Below are positions 53,374 through 63,843 of a stretch of DNA of 64,000 bases, in pieces. Position numbers and translations under genes: made by a program. The DNA is from Planctomycetaceae bacterium. GTDB lineage: Bacteria > Planctomycetota > Planctomycetia > Planctomycetales > Planctomycetaceae. The stretch covers positions 1-64,000 of the forward strand of contig JAHBXV010000020.1 of assembly GCA_019636285.1 (NCBI GenBank), in the 5' to 3' direction. Within the stretch, counting starts at the first letter, position 1. Each line of letters starts with the position of its first letter. Under the pieces are notes generated by a model. It had not been told where the DNA came from and ran no database searches. It was given only the letters and a program-made list of their open reading frames with translations.

Positions 53374-56277
53374 ATGCCGGTACGTGGAGCAACCTTGACG
53401 ACGGGCCGCCGTCCTAATCCCGAGAGTTTTCGATCGGCCCGCCGTGCCATCGGGCTCGCCCTCCTCGTTTGCCCCCTGTTGACGGGGTGTTCGCGGACGT
53501 TCTGGCGGACGCAGGCCGACTTCGATTCGTACAACGCGATTCTGCAGAAGACGCGGGATCCGCGTTGGGATCTGCCGCGGGTGACCGTCGAACCCGATCC
53601 CCGCAGCCGTTTTTACGATCCGTTCGACCCCGACACGCCCCCCTTGCCCCCCGACGACCCCTCCGCCCATTTGTACATGCACATGGTGAACGGGATTCCG
53701 GGATTCAAGAGTTGGCACAAGTTCGGTGAGTCGTTTTCGGTCGAGAACCCGCAATGGATCGCGCCGTTCGCGATCGAGCCGGATGAAGGTCCGACGCGGC
53801 TGCTTCCGCAAGTCGACCGGGCGGATGAATCGTCGACCAGGAACCGGCCGCTCGTCCCAACACTCCGGAACATGACGCTGGAGCAGGCGATCGAACTCGC
53901 CAATATCCATAGTCGCGATTACCAGACGCAGATCGAGAACGTCTACCAGTCGGCGCTGCTGCTGACGTTTGACCGTTTTCAGTTCCAGGTGCGGTACCTG
54001 GGCCCGGGCGGCCGGGAGCCCACGCTCGCTCTCGACTACAACCATACGCGTTCGACCTCGGACAATCTGGGGCTGGGAGCCGCGTTCGGCGTCTCGCAGG
54101 CTTTGCCAACGGGCGGACAGTGGGCAGCGGAACTGGCCAATAACACGCTTTGGCTATTTTCCGGCCCGAATCAGACGAATTCGGCGTCGATCCTCTCGTT
54201 TTCGATTGTCCAGCCCCTGTTGAGCGGGGCCGGCCGCCAGGTCGCTTTGGCGAACCTCACGCAGAGCGAACGCGAAGTATTGTACGACGTGCGGACACTG
54301 GCCCGTTTTCGCAAGATTTTCTTCGCCGACACCGTGGTCAATGGCCCCGGCGGCGGCTACCTGGGGTTGCTGCGGCAGGAACAGTTGGTGCGCAACCAGC
54401 GCGACAACATCGTGCAACTGCTCACGCAACTCGAGCGACAACGCGCGCTGTACGCGGTACGCCCGGACGAAGTGCGGCAGGCACTGACAAAAATGCCCGA
54501 GGGACTCAACCTTCCGGATCACCTCGCCCCGCGAGTTCGCTACGAAGAGAACCGCCAAGAGCTTTTCTGGACTGGCGGCATGACCGATGCCGAGCGGGAT
54601 GCCCTCCTGGCGGCCAGCGACGATCCCGCCTGGCGCGCCGCCGTCGGCGAACTGGCGTTCAAAATTCAATCGGAAGTGGTAACTCTCGATGTCGCCCAGT
54701 TGTTGACCCGCTACGCCCAGTCGGAGCAGCAGCTTCTCTCGGCCGAACAGCGATTGCAGGATCTGGTGGATCAGTACAAGCTGCAACTCGGCCTGCCGAC
54801 CGACTTCCAGTTAACGCTCGACAACCGTCTGTTGCTGCAGTTTCGACTCATTGACAGCCGGTTGACCGAGGCGGAACTCGAAGTCACCGAGCTCGTGAAT
54901 GAATGGGCCGATGTGAACGAAGATGACCCCAGCCTGGCTCAACTTCAGAAAATTGCGATCCGCGTCGACGAAGCCGTTCGCCGGATCCGCGACGACGTCC
55001 TGTCGCTGATTCGGGACGATTTCCGGCGCGTCGACGACATCGCGCCGAAACGGCTGACCGCGCTGGAAGATCCCGTTCTGCAGGAGCAGTTCGAAAGCAA
55101 TCGCGCGCGGGATGCCATGTTGTTTCGGGGGCAGGTCGAGATGTTCGAAGCCATCGCCGCCGAAGAACAAAGAATTCGGGAACTGCTGACCGAAGACGCG
55201 ACTCTCGAGGTTCGAAAGGAAGTTTTTCTGGATTTGGCCAGCCACCGCGAGGCGCTGTTGCGAGTGATTGCCGCCCTGAAGGCCGTCCAGGTCGGTCTAC
55301 GCGTCGAATTGATCGAACTGCAAGACTTCGATATGGCAATCGAAGAGGTGACGAGCCTCGCCCTCGAGAATCGGCTCGACCTGATGAATTCCCGCGCCCG
55401 CGTCATGGACGCCCGAAGAAATATGGAAGTCGCGGCCAATCGGCTTCAAGCGGTGTTAGATTTAGTAGCCGAGGCGGATATTGGCACCTCGGGAGGGAAC
55501 AAACCGTTCGATTTTCGAGGCGACAGAAGCACTTACGGCGTTGGCGTGCGGATGACGGCCCCGCTGGACCAGGTTCTGGAAAGAAATGCATATCGCGAAA
55601 CACTGATCGCCTATCAACGGGCTCGCCGGGAATACATGCAGCTTGAGGATGAAATCAAACTGGCCGTTCGTACCGAATGGCGCCAGTTGACGGTTCTGAA
55701 ACAGAATTTTGAGACGGCGCGGCAGAACTTGCGATTTGCGGCCATTCAATTCGACCTCGCGGTCGAGGAAAGCACGGTCACCAGCCAGGGTGGCGGCGGG
55801 GGACGCAGCGAAAGTGGACGAAACACCGGCCTTAACTTACTGAACGCCCTGAACAGTATTCTCGCCGCACAGAACGATTTGATTAACCTTTGGCTTCAGT
55901 ACGAACAGAATCGGATTAACATTTTCAGAGATATGGATATCATGGAGATCGATGAGCGGGGTCTGTGGCGAGATCCGATCTATCAGTCGCTCGCCTCACC
56001 TGCTGATCTCCCTCCCGCCCTGAGTGAGCCTGCCAATGACAATCTCCAGCCCCCCCTCCATGCCGGCGGCCCCGCCGTCACGCGTTCCCAAAGCCCGAAC
56101 GATGAAGCGGCTGGTCATTTTCGCGGGGATCGGCCTCGCGACGATCGGGGCCTGGTCCGCCTTGAACGGTTCGATGACCGAGTGGTTCTCCCGGAGCGAG
56201 TTGCCCAAGGAACTGCTGACGGAATTGACGCGACGCGACACGTTGCGCGTGACCGCGAACGAGCGCGGAACGATTGA
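53374..56277 (+). CDS. TolC-like outer-membrane lipoprotein
   Basis: A 967-aa protein from ATG 53374, with GGAG 9 nt upstream. A signal peptide ends in the lipobox LLTGC with C39. Residues about 165-880 hold the TolC/OEP helical repeats (MTLEQAIELANIHSRDYQTQIENVYQ, then LVSSLALENRLDLMNSRARVMDARRN-type) forming the trans-envelope channel for a three-part exporter. It is much longer than the 430-500 aa of E. coli TolC, with a long central coiled part. The last 80 or so residues are read from DNA that also encodes the adaptor N-terminus in another frame, and have no TolC character. Either the stop was lost or the tail is real. Confidence 0.88.
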   Translation: MPVRGATLTTGRRPNPESFRSARRAIGLALLVCPLLTGCSRTFWRTQADFDSYNAILQKTRDPRWDLPRVTVEPDPRSRFYDPFDPDTPPLPPDDPSAHLYMHMVNGIPGFKSWHKFGESFSVENPQWIAPFAIEPDEGPTRLLPQVDRADESSTRNRPLVPTLRNMTLEQAIELANIHSRDYQTQIENVYQSALLLTFDRFQFQVRYLGPGGREPTLALDYNHTRSTSDNLGLGAAFGVSQALPTGGQWAAELANNTLWLFSGPNQTNSASILSFSIVQPLLSGAGRQVALANLTQSEREVLYDVRTLARFRKIFFADTVVNGPGGGYLGLLRQEQLVRNQRDNIVQLLTQLERQRALYAVRPDEVRQALTKMPEGLNLPDHLAPRVRYEENRQELFWTGGMTDAERDALLAASDDPAWRAAVGELAFKIQSEVVTLDVAQLLTRYAQSEQQLLSAEQRLQDLVDQYKLQLGLPTDFQLTLDNRLLLQFRLIDSRLTEAELEVTELVNEWADVNEDDPSLAQLQKIAIRVDEAVRRIRDDVLSLIRDDFRRVDDIAPKRLTALEDPVLQEQFESNRARDAMLFRGQVEMFEAIAAEEQRIRELLTEDATLEVRKEVFLDLASHREALLRVIAALKAVQVGLRVELIELQDFDMAIEEVTSLALENRLDLMNSRARVMDARRNMEVAANRLQAVLDLVAEADIGTSGGNKPFDFRGDRSTYGVGVRMTAPLDQVLERNAYRETLIAYQRARREYMQLEDEIKLAVRTEWRQLTVLKQNFETARQNLRFAAIQFDLAVEESTVTSQGGGGGRSESGRNTGLNLLNALNSILAAQNDLINLWLQYEQNRINIFRDMDIMEIDERGLWRDPIYQSLASPADLPPALSEPANDNLQPPLHAGGPAVTRSQSPNDEAAGHFRGDRPRDDRGLVRLERFDDRVVLPERVAQGTADGIDATRHVARDRERARND

Positions 56278-57961
56278 CAGCGTCAAGAATTCGGTGCTCT
56301 CGAGCAGCGTCGCAGGAACAACGACCATCCTGAAGATTGTTCGGGAGGGGACGCACGTCAAAGAGGGAGACATCGTCGTCGAACTCGATGCCTCGGTTCT
56401 GACGGAAAAAGTCACGTCGCAGCGCATCAAGGTCACGCAGGCCAACGCCGCCCTCGAACAGGCCAAAAAGCAGCTTGAAATCCAGCAGCAGCAGAATCTC
56501 AGCGATATCGCCGCCGCCGAATTGAAGCTGAAACTCGCCAAGCTCGATCTCGAAAAGTTCCTGAAAGGGGACTTCGAGCAGCAGAAGAACGAGTTGGCCG
56601 GGCAGGTCAAACTGGCGGAGCAGAACCTGGCGCGGGCCACCGACTCGCGCGACATCGTCAAGCGACTGGCCAAGAAGGGCTACAAGACGCAGGCCGACCT
56701 CGAAGTCGAGGAAATCAATGTCAACAAGACCGAGATCGACGTCTCGGTCGCTCGCGAAAAACTGTCGCTCCTCCAACTGTACACGTATACGCGAACGCTC
56801 GAGGAACTGGAGGCGAATGCTCGCGAGTTCGAGCGAGAGCTGGAACGCGTCAAGCTCAAGGCCCAGGCAGCGCTCGCGCAGGCCAAGGCCGATCTCGAAG
56901 CCCGCGAATTGACCGCGTCGGTTGAAAATGCGGAACTCGATCGCCTGAACACCCAGGTCGCCAGTTGCGTGATGAGAGCGCCCCAGGACGGCCAGGTCGT
57001 CTACGCCAACCCCCGCGATTCCCGCAGCGATCAACCGATGATTGACGAAGGAACACAGGTCCGCGAGCGGCAGGCCATCATCAACTTGCCGGATCTGTCG
57101 TCGATGAAGGTGGTCACGCGGGTCCACGAGTCGCGAATCAGCCTGATTCGGCCGGGACTGGGGGCGTGGGTCACCGTCGATGCCTATCCCGACAAGCGGC
57201 TGCGAGCCGTCGTCGAGGCGGTTGGCTCGGTTCCGACCGCGACGAGCTTCTGGAATCGCGACATCAAGGAATACGAAGTCGTCGTGAAGATCGACGAACC
57301 GTCCGAGAATGTCACCAATCTTCGTCCGGGCCTGACGGCCGGGGTGGAAGTCCTGGTCGAGGAACGGCCCGATGTGCTGATCGTTCCGGTGCAGTCGGTC
57401 ATCACCGTCGGCACGCATCACTTCGCGTTTGTCGCCTCCGGGAATCGCGTGGCGTCGCGCGAGCTGAAGATTGGCCTCTCCAACGACCGCATGGTGGAAA
57501 TTGTCGACGGGATCGGCGAAGGGGATCGCGTCGTGATGAATCCGAAGACGCATTTCTCGACCGAGATTGCCGACCTGACCTCGAAATTCGGCCAGGAAAA
57601 GCTGCCGGAACCGGTGCTCGCGCGTCGGACCGACGCCCCCTCGGCGACGGCTAAGAATGAAGAAAAGCCGGCAGCGAACGGCCCCGCTGGCAACCCGGCC
57701 GCGCCGGGAACCTCGGAAGGACAGCCCGGTCAACGGCGCGGCGGCCCCGGCGGCGATCCGGTCGCCTTCTTCAAGCGGCTGGACAAAAACACGGACAACA
57801 ATCTCTCGGAAGACGAATTCCCGGAACAGCTGAAGAGCAATTTCTCGACCTGGGACGCCAATGGCGACGGGGTCGTTTCGCTGGACGAATTCCAGACGGC
57901 CCGCAAGGCCCGGCCTGTCGGAGAGACGGCGATTGGCGGCGGCGGTGGAGCGGGTGGCTGA
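56036..57961 (+). CDS. HlyD/MacA-like periplasmic adaptor with C-terminal EF-hands
   Basis: A 641-aa membrane-fusion adaptor, start uncertain: GTG 56024, ATG 56036, or ATG 56102 just before the membrane helix (RLVIFAGIGLATIGAWSAL). A biotinyl-lipoyl half (VREGTHVKEGDIVVELD), long coiled coil, second lipoyl half (CVMRAPQDGQVVYANP) and beta-barrel (VTRVHESRISLIRPG) follow the HlyD order. Residues about 582-594 (DKNTDNNLSEDEF) and 607-619 (DANGDGVVSLDEF) are two EF-hand loops, unusual for this family, and suggest calcium binding. It overlaps the TolC-like gene by over 170 nt and couples the outer-membrane channel to the ABC permease. Confidence 0.88.
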   Translation: MTISSPPSMPAAPPSRVPKARTMKRLVIFAGIGLATIGAWSALNGSMTEWFSRSELPKELLTELTRRDTLRVTANERGTIDSVKNSVLSSSVAGTTTILKIVREGTHVKEGDIVVELDASVLTEKVTSQRIKVTQANAALEQAKKQLEIQQQQNLSDIAAAELKLKLAKLDLEKFLKGDFEQQKNELAGQVKLAEQNLARATDSRDIVKRLAKKGYKTQADLEVEEINVNKTEIDVSVAREKLSLLQLYTYTRTLEELEANAREFERELERVKLKAQAALAQAKADLEARELTASVENAELDRLNTQVASCVMRAPQDGQVVYANPRDSRSDQPMIDEGTQVRERQAIINLPDLSSMKVVTRVHESRISLIRPGLGAWVTVDAYPDKRLRAVVEAVGSVPTATSFWNRDIKEYEVVVKIDEPSENVTNLRPGLTAGVEVLVEERPDVLIVPVQSVITVGTHHFAFVASGNRVASRELKIGLSNDRMVEIVDGIGEGDRVVMNPKTHFSTEIADLTSKFGQEKLPEPVLARRTDAPSATAKNEEKPAANGPAGNPAAPGTSEGQPGQRRGGPGGDPVAFFKRLDKNTDNNLSEDEFPEQLKSNFSTWDANGDGVVSLDEFQTARKARPVGETAIGGGGGAGG

Positions 57962-58059
57962 GCACAATCTGCTGCTCTGACAAAGCAATGGCTCAGGAAT
58001 TGGCCGCAAGAATCCGCGGGGCCATTCGGAGAGCAGCATAACACGAGGCGATTCGCGCC

Positions 58060-58833
<774 letters not shown>

Positions 58834-58857
58834 CGCATTCCACTTGAGTAACCCGCC

Positions 58858-60198
58858 GTGAGCAACACCCTGCGAACCGTTCAACTGGCGCTCAAGAGCC
58901 TGATGCTGCACAAGCTGCGCTCGGGCCTGACGATGCTGGGAATCGTGTTCGGCGTCTATTCGGTGATCGCGATGCTCGCGATTGGCGAAGGGGCCAGTCT
59001 GCAGGCGCAGCAGCAGGTTCTCGCGCTGGGTGCCACGAATGTCATCGTCGTCAGCAAGAAGCCGCCCCTCGATGGCAGCAACAATGCGAACGGCGCGCGC
59101 GTGCTGCAATACGGTCTCCTGCGCAGCGACTATCGGCTGCTCGTCGAGACGCTGCCGACGCTGCTGGGAGCCGTCCCCATTCGCGAGATCCCCAGCGAAA
59201 CGCGGTATCTGCAGAAGCAGTTGAACGCCCGCGTCGTGGGATGCACGGCCGATTATCTCGATATGAATCGCCTGCAATTGGCGCGCGGCCGATTCATCAC
59301 CGACCAGGATCAATCGCAGATGGCGAACGTGGCCGTCATCGCTTCCGATGTGGCCGATACGCTGTTCCCGTTCGAGGATCCGGTCGGCAAGTCAATTCAG
59401 GTGAAGGAATCGCGCTATAAGGTGGTCGGCGTCACTCGCGCCCGTACCGCCTCGGCCGCCATTGGTGGAAGCCTTTCGGGACAGGACTTCAACAAGGACA
59501 TCTATATCCCGCTGCGAACCTGCGAAGTCCGCATTGGCGATCTGGTCGTCAATCGTTCGAGCGGTTCGTTCTCGGCCGAACAGGTCGAACTCAACCAGAT
59601 TACCCTGAGGGTCGGTTCCGTCGACGACGTGCTGCCGACGGCGGAGGCCGTCCGCGAGTCGCTGGAGCGAACCCACCGCAATAAGCAGGATTACGACGTG
59701 GTCGTTCCGCTGGAACTGCTGCGGCAGGCCAACCAGATTCGGCAGATTTTCAACATCGTGCTCGGGTCGATCGCCGCCATCAGCCTTGTTGTCGGCGGCA
59801 TTGGCATCATGAACATCATGCTCGCCACGGTGACTGAACGGACCCGGGAGATTGGCATCCGCCGGGCTCTCGGCGCCCGGCAGTCCGATATCATTCAGCA
59901 GTTTCTGACGGAAACGATCGTGCTGTCGGGATCCGGCGGACTGATCGGCGTGTTGTTCGGCCTGTTGACTCCGTTCGCCTTTTCGGGCCTCAGGTGGTTC
60001 GTCCTGAATTTCGTGCTGGAAGCCTCCGCGACCGATTCGCCAACCGGTCGACTGTTCGCCGACCTGCACCCGCAGATCGCCTGGTGGAGCCTGCCGGTCG
60101 CGTTCGGGATCTCCGTGGGAATCGGAATTGCGTTCGGGATTTACCCCGCCCGTTCGGCGGCGCGCATGGATCCGATCGAAGCGTTGCGGCACGAATAG
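58858..60198 (+). CDS. MacB-like ABC transporter permease
   Basis: A 446-aa permease from GTG 58858. One helix at about 18-40 is followed by a large MacB-type periplasmic domain (about 45-290), then three helices (about 303-330, 355-385, 400-430) in an FtsX domain with [33 protein letters not shown]. It completes the export machine: channel, adaptor, ATPase and permease on one strand. The four genes probably form one operon. Confidence 0.93.
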   Translation: MSNTLRTVQLALKSLMLHKLRSGLTMLGIVFGVYSVIAMLAIGEGASLQAQQQVLALGATNVIVVSKKPPLDGSNNANGARVLQYGLLRSDYRLLVETLPTLLGAVPIREIPSETRYLQKQLNARVVGCTADYLDMNRLQLARGRFITDQDQSQMANVAVIASDVADTLFPFEDPVGKSIQVKESRYKVVGVTRARTASAAIGGSLSGQDFNKDIYIPLRTCEVRIGDLVVNRSSGSFSAEQVELNQITLRVGSVDDVLPTAEAVRESLERTHRNKQDYDVVVPLELLRQANQIRQIFNIVLGSIAAISLVVGGIGIMNIMLATVTERTREIGIRRALGARQSDIIQQFLTETIVLSGSGGLIGVLFGLLTPFAFSGLRWFVLNFVLEASATDSPTGRLFADLHPQIAWWSLPVAFGISVGIGIAFGIYPARSAARMDPIEALRHE

Positions 60199-60395
60199 TC
60201 TTCGCAGTCGGTCGAGTCTCGGTGACAGTGCGGTCCCGCATCTCCCGTCGACTCATCGTACGGAATTTCCCGGCTGCTGGCTCCAGCCCGCGGCATCATC
60301 CCGGGGCGCGGTTAGAGTTCAGTGGCGACACGCCCGCGAAATGATTCGCGGCACAGTTTCCACCTGGGATTCGACCCGACTTCGAGGCCTTCAAG

Positions 60396-60959
60396 ATGAT
60401 GGTGCGCGATGTGTGTTTGCCTGTGCTGGGGATGCTGCTGGTTGGCGGCGCGCTGGAAGCGGGGTGCCCGTGCAATAAACAAGGCGGCGGAGCTGTGTAC
60501 TCCGGCGCCGCTCTGACGCCGATGCCGGAAATGGGCTTTGCTGGCGGTGCGCCGCCCATGCAGCCCTGGGCCGGGCCAGGTGGTGCGACCGTGCCGCCTT
60601 ACGCAGCACCGCAAGCATTGGCGGCAGCGCCGGGTGTCGACCGATTCGGCATGTCCCCACCGCCCGGCAATCTCGGCCGAACCTACAAGGTGCGAACACG
60701 GCCAATCGACAAGGATCTCCATCCGCGAATGGGGATTCTGGAGGTATCGCTCCCCGAATCAGCAGATGTCACCGCCGATGGCCTGAAGCCGTCCTGGACC
60801 GGCGAAAAGTGGGTGCTCAAGTCGGAGGAACCCATGCTCCCGGGGCTACCGCAGATTTATGCCGTCAAAGCCAAGTTCGAGCGTGACGGCCAAACCGTGA
60901 CGGAGTACCGCTGGGTCCGGCTGATTCTGGGACGCGTCGTGGAACTGTCGTTCGACTGA
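60396..60959 (+). CDS. Exported protein of unknown function
   Basis: A 187-aa protein. ATG 60396 (or 60399) has GAGG upstream. A signal peptide with possible lipobox-like GALEAGC (C24) is followed by a Gly/Ala/Pro/Met-rich linker (30-90). A beta-rich C-terminal domain (about 92-187) contains GILEVSLPESADVTADGLKPSWTGEKWVLKSEEP and EYRWVRLILGRVVELSFD. It may be surface-attached. I do not recognise the family. Transcribed in the same direction as the export operon, 197 nt after it. Confidence 0.7.
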   Translation: MMVRDVCLPVLGMLLVGGALEAGCPCNKQGGGAVYSGAALTPMPEMGFAGGAPPMQPWAGPGGATVPPYAAPQALAAAPGVDRFGMSPPPGNLGRTYKVRTRPIDKDLHPRMGILEVSLPESADVTADGLKPSWTGEKWVLKSEEPMLPGLPQIYAVKAKFERDGQTVTEYRWVRLILGRVVELSFD

Positions 60960-61088
60960 AACCGGTGCCCGAATCCGCGTGAGGCCATTGCTCGCGACGC
61001 ACGCGGATGCGATTTTCTGGCGGAATGCGGCAGCGGTGCAGCGCGTGCCCGACGTTCCCCAGGTTCCCGCGCCAATTGTGGCGCGGCA

Positions 61089-61889
61089 TCACAGCGGCTG
61101 CGGCTTCGCCTGAAAATGACGTCTGCGGGCGAAGCCCAGCCGCGCGAGCAGGTAACGAACCAGCCACCAGACGGTCAACAGACCGTAGCGGAGACTTCTG
61201 CGGAAGTTAATGCTGGACGCCTCGTCGAAATACCGCACGGGGACGGGAATATCGCCCAGCTTGAAGCGGAAGTAGACCGACTGGACGAGGAACTGCGTGT
61301 CGAACACGAAGTCGTCCGAGTTCTCCTCCCAGGGAATCGCCTCCAGCACTTCGCGACGGTAGGCGCGAAAGCCGCTGTGAAAATCTCCCAGGTTCTGCCC
61401 GAGCGCCACGTTCTCCAGCAGCGTCAGGCAGCGGTTCGCGAGATACTTCCAGCGGGGCATCCCCCCGGCCAGCGCTTCCTGACGAGTGCGAATTCGACTG
61501 CCGAGCACCACGTCGCAAATCCCCAGCCGAATGATTTCGGCCGCGAGCGGAATCACCCGACTGTCGTACTGATAGTCGGGGTGAATCATCACGACGATGT
61601 CGGGCTCGCGTTCCAGGGCGGCGCGGTAGCAGGTCTTCTGATTTCCGCCGTAGCCGCGATTTTGCGGATGAACAATCACGGTCAGGCCCAGTTCCCGGGC
61701 GATCTCGACCGTTCGATCCCGACTTCCATCATCCACCAGAATGATTTCGTCGACCGCACCCGGCGGGATATCGGCAACCGTTCGTTCCAGCGTCGCCGCC
61801 GCATTGTAGGCGGGCATCACCGCGATCACGCGGGCTGGTCGACGCTCGGCTTCCATTTCCTGTAAACTCACCGAAGCCGCCTCGGCCAT
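61089..61889 (-). CDS. Family 2 glycosyltransferase (second copy)
   Basis: A 266-aa GT-A fold enzyme with [13 protein letters not shown] (26-38), DDGSRDRT (53-60), the metal-binding segment MIHPDYQYD (101-109), GSRIRTR and a C-terminal region with hydrophobic helix ([17 protein letters not shown]). It is of the DPM1/undecaprenyl-phosphate glycosyltransferase-like type but differs from the copy at 5.3 kb (it has HPDY instead of DAD). Acceptor and sugar are unknown. Probably makes a lipid-linked sugar for the envelope. Confidence 0.88.
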   Translation of the reverse strand: MAEAASVSLQEMEAERRPARVIAVMPAYNAAATLERTVADIPPGAVDEIILVDDGSRDRTVEIARELGLTVIVHPQNRGYGGNQKTCYRAALEREPDIVVMIHPDYQYDSRVIPLAAEIIRLGICDVVLGSRIRTRQEALAGGMPRWKYLANRCLTLLENVALGQNLGDFHSGFRAYRREVLEAIPWEENSDDFVFDTQFLVQSVYFRFKLGDIPVPVRYFDEASSINFRRSLRYGLLTVWWLVRYLLARLGFARRRHFQAKPQPL

Positions 61890-62121
61890 GATTTCTTTTT
61901 CCGAACGGACGCGGAATCACTCGAAGACCCGGATGGTGGCAGCCTTTTCGAGCGATGTCCACTCAGCCGCGACTGTCTGGTCGGAACGAATCGTAGCTGG
62001 TCCCGACAGGTCGCGTCACCCGCAAATTTTCGGGAAGATTCGTCGTCCGGGAAGGAAGTCGTTCAGCGCGATCACGCGAACTCGATTGGCGGCGCGCGAA
62101 TCACCGCTACCGAATGGCGGC

Positions 62122-63843
62122 TTACAGGGGAGCGGGAGCACTGGCGGCAGCCACGCACACCCGGTTTCGCCCTTCCGTCTTCGCCTGGTAGAGCACCTGG
62201 TCGGCAGAGGTCAGCAATTCGGACGCCGTGGCGCCGTGATAGGGCGCCACGGCAACGCCCACGCTGCTGGTGATCGAAATCGACTTGCCTTCGAATTGGA
62301 CCGGCGTGGTTTCGATCGCGCGTCGCAACGACTCGGCAATCCGAATCGCACCGGCAAGGTTGATCCCCGGCAGCAGCACGGCCAATTCTTCGCCGCCGTA
62401 GCGGGCGAGGACCAGGCGGTCGGTCGATCTCAGGTGAGCGGCTTCGCGCCGCAAAAGGCTCGCGGTTTCTCGCAGTACCGCGTCCCCCCCCTGATGACCA
62501 TACGTGTCGTTGACCAGCTTGAATCGATCCAGATCGAACAGCAGCAGTGAGCAGGCATCGAGCCGCCCGTCGGCGATCCGTTCCAGTTCTTTCTTCAGGT
62601 GGGTGTCGAATGTTCTGCGGTTCGCGAGGTGCGTCAGGCCGTCCTGTCTGGCTTCCCGTTCCATCGCCGCCAGGCTCAAGGCGTTTTGAATGATGGCCGA
62701 CAAAGTTCCGCCGGCCCAGGCGACGAGCTGACGGCGACCAGGGGGCAACGGATGGGCATGTTCGCGCGTCAGAACCAGCAGACCGATGGTTCGAGCATTC
62801 TGTGTCAACGGAATCGTGATCGCCGAGCTGATGAGCGAATCGATCTGAAACCGTTCGAGCTGCGACCGCTCGAAGACTGTCATCTGGTTGTAGACCAGCC
62901 CCACCGTTGCCAGCGACCGTTCGTGCAACTCCCACGCCTTCTGGATCGTGGGTCCAAGGGGTTCGCCGACCTGTACCAGGACTCGGGCGCTCTCCGCGCT
63001 GGCCGAGGGATTCAGAAACACCGTCGCGCGGCGGGCGGCAACCAGTTCCACCAGACGCGACAGAAACCGCTCGATCATGCGCATGGGCTGATCGGCGGAG
63101 GCATCCGCGATCGTGCGCAGTTCGAGCATTTCCTGAGTGAATTGCAGTTGCTGGGCCTGCTTGCGCAACTCCAGATTCTGCCGCAGACCGCCGGCAATGG
63201 TCGCCATCAGCCGTTTGCTGAGTTCGATCTGCTCGTCTTCGTCGACGCCAATTCCGATCAATCGCGTCGTGACGAGGACGGCGAACAGGTCTTCGTTATC
63301 TCCAACCCCGATCAGGTATAGCGTCGAGACTTTTCGGCGATCTTCCGTGCTGAATCCGCTCAGGAGACGGCTGCGCTGCAAGGCGGCACCCGACAGGAGC
63401 AGCCCGCGTTCAGCCCGGAGGCGCGTCACCAGTTCCGGATCGATCATCAACTGGCGCAGGGACTCGGCATCGAGACCACGAGACTGGTGGGCCGCTTCCA
63501 GGCTGGCATCGAGCTGGACGATCGCGGCGAAGTCGTCGGTGGGATTGGGAATGAACCGCTTCAGCATCGCTTCGAGCGATTTGGAAAATTCGGCCTGTCC
63601 GAGCACATCGCGCAGGATCTGGTTTTCGAGCCGGCTGATGGTCCGGTCGCGGCTGATATCGCGCATTTCGACGCACAAATCGTCGACTTCGCGACGCAGT
63701 CCCTGCGCCACTTCTTTGAGGCGGCCGCGATTCATCAGGTGATTGAAATACTGAACACAACAGACCGTCGCGAGCGCCACGACATACCCGTTGGCAACGG
63801 GAGCGATGGCAAAGCCCGCGACGAACGAAAGCAACTCGATCAT
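62122..63843 (-). CDS. Membrane-anchored GAF-GGDEF diguanylate cyclase
   Basis: A 573-aa protein. A membrane helix (about 2-30) leads into a helical/coiled part (40-240), then a GAF-like sensor (about 255-400). A C-terminal GGDEF domain (about 405-565) contains DLDRFKLVNDTYGHQGGD and the active-site loop GGEEL. It should make cyclic di-GMP. The loop ends in Leu instead of the usual Phe, and the RxxD product-inhibition motif (RSTD) is separated from GGEEL by seven residues instead of five, so feedback control may differ. It is the last gene of the window. Confidence 0.92.
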   Translation of the reverse strand: MIELLSFVAGFAIAPVANGYVVALATVCCVQYFNHLMNRGRLKEVAQGLRREVDDLCVEMRDISRDRTISRLENQILRDVLGQAEFSKSLEAMLKRFIPNPTDDFAAIVQLDASLEAAHQSRGLDAESLRQLMIDPELVTRLRAERGLLLSGAALQRSRLLSGFSTEDRRKVSTLYLIGVGDNEDLFAVLVTTRLIGIGVDEDEQIELSKRLMATIAGGLRQNLELRKQAQQLQFTQEMLELRTIADASADQPMRMIERFLSRLVELVAARRATVFLNPSASAESARVLVQVGEPLGPTIQKAWELHERSLATVGLVYNQMTVFERSQLERFQIDSLISSAITIPLTQNARTIGLLVLTREHAHPLPPGRRQLVAWAGGTLSAIIQNALSLAAMEREARQDGLTHLANRRTFDTHLKKELERIADGRLDACSLLLFDLDRFKLVNDTYGHQGGDAVLRETASLLRREAAHLRSTDRLVLARYGGEELAVLLPGINLAGAIRIAESLRRAIETTPVQFEGKSISITSSVGVAVAPYHGATASELLTSADQVLYQAKTEGRNRVCVAAASAPAPL

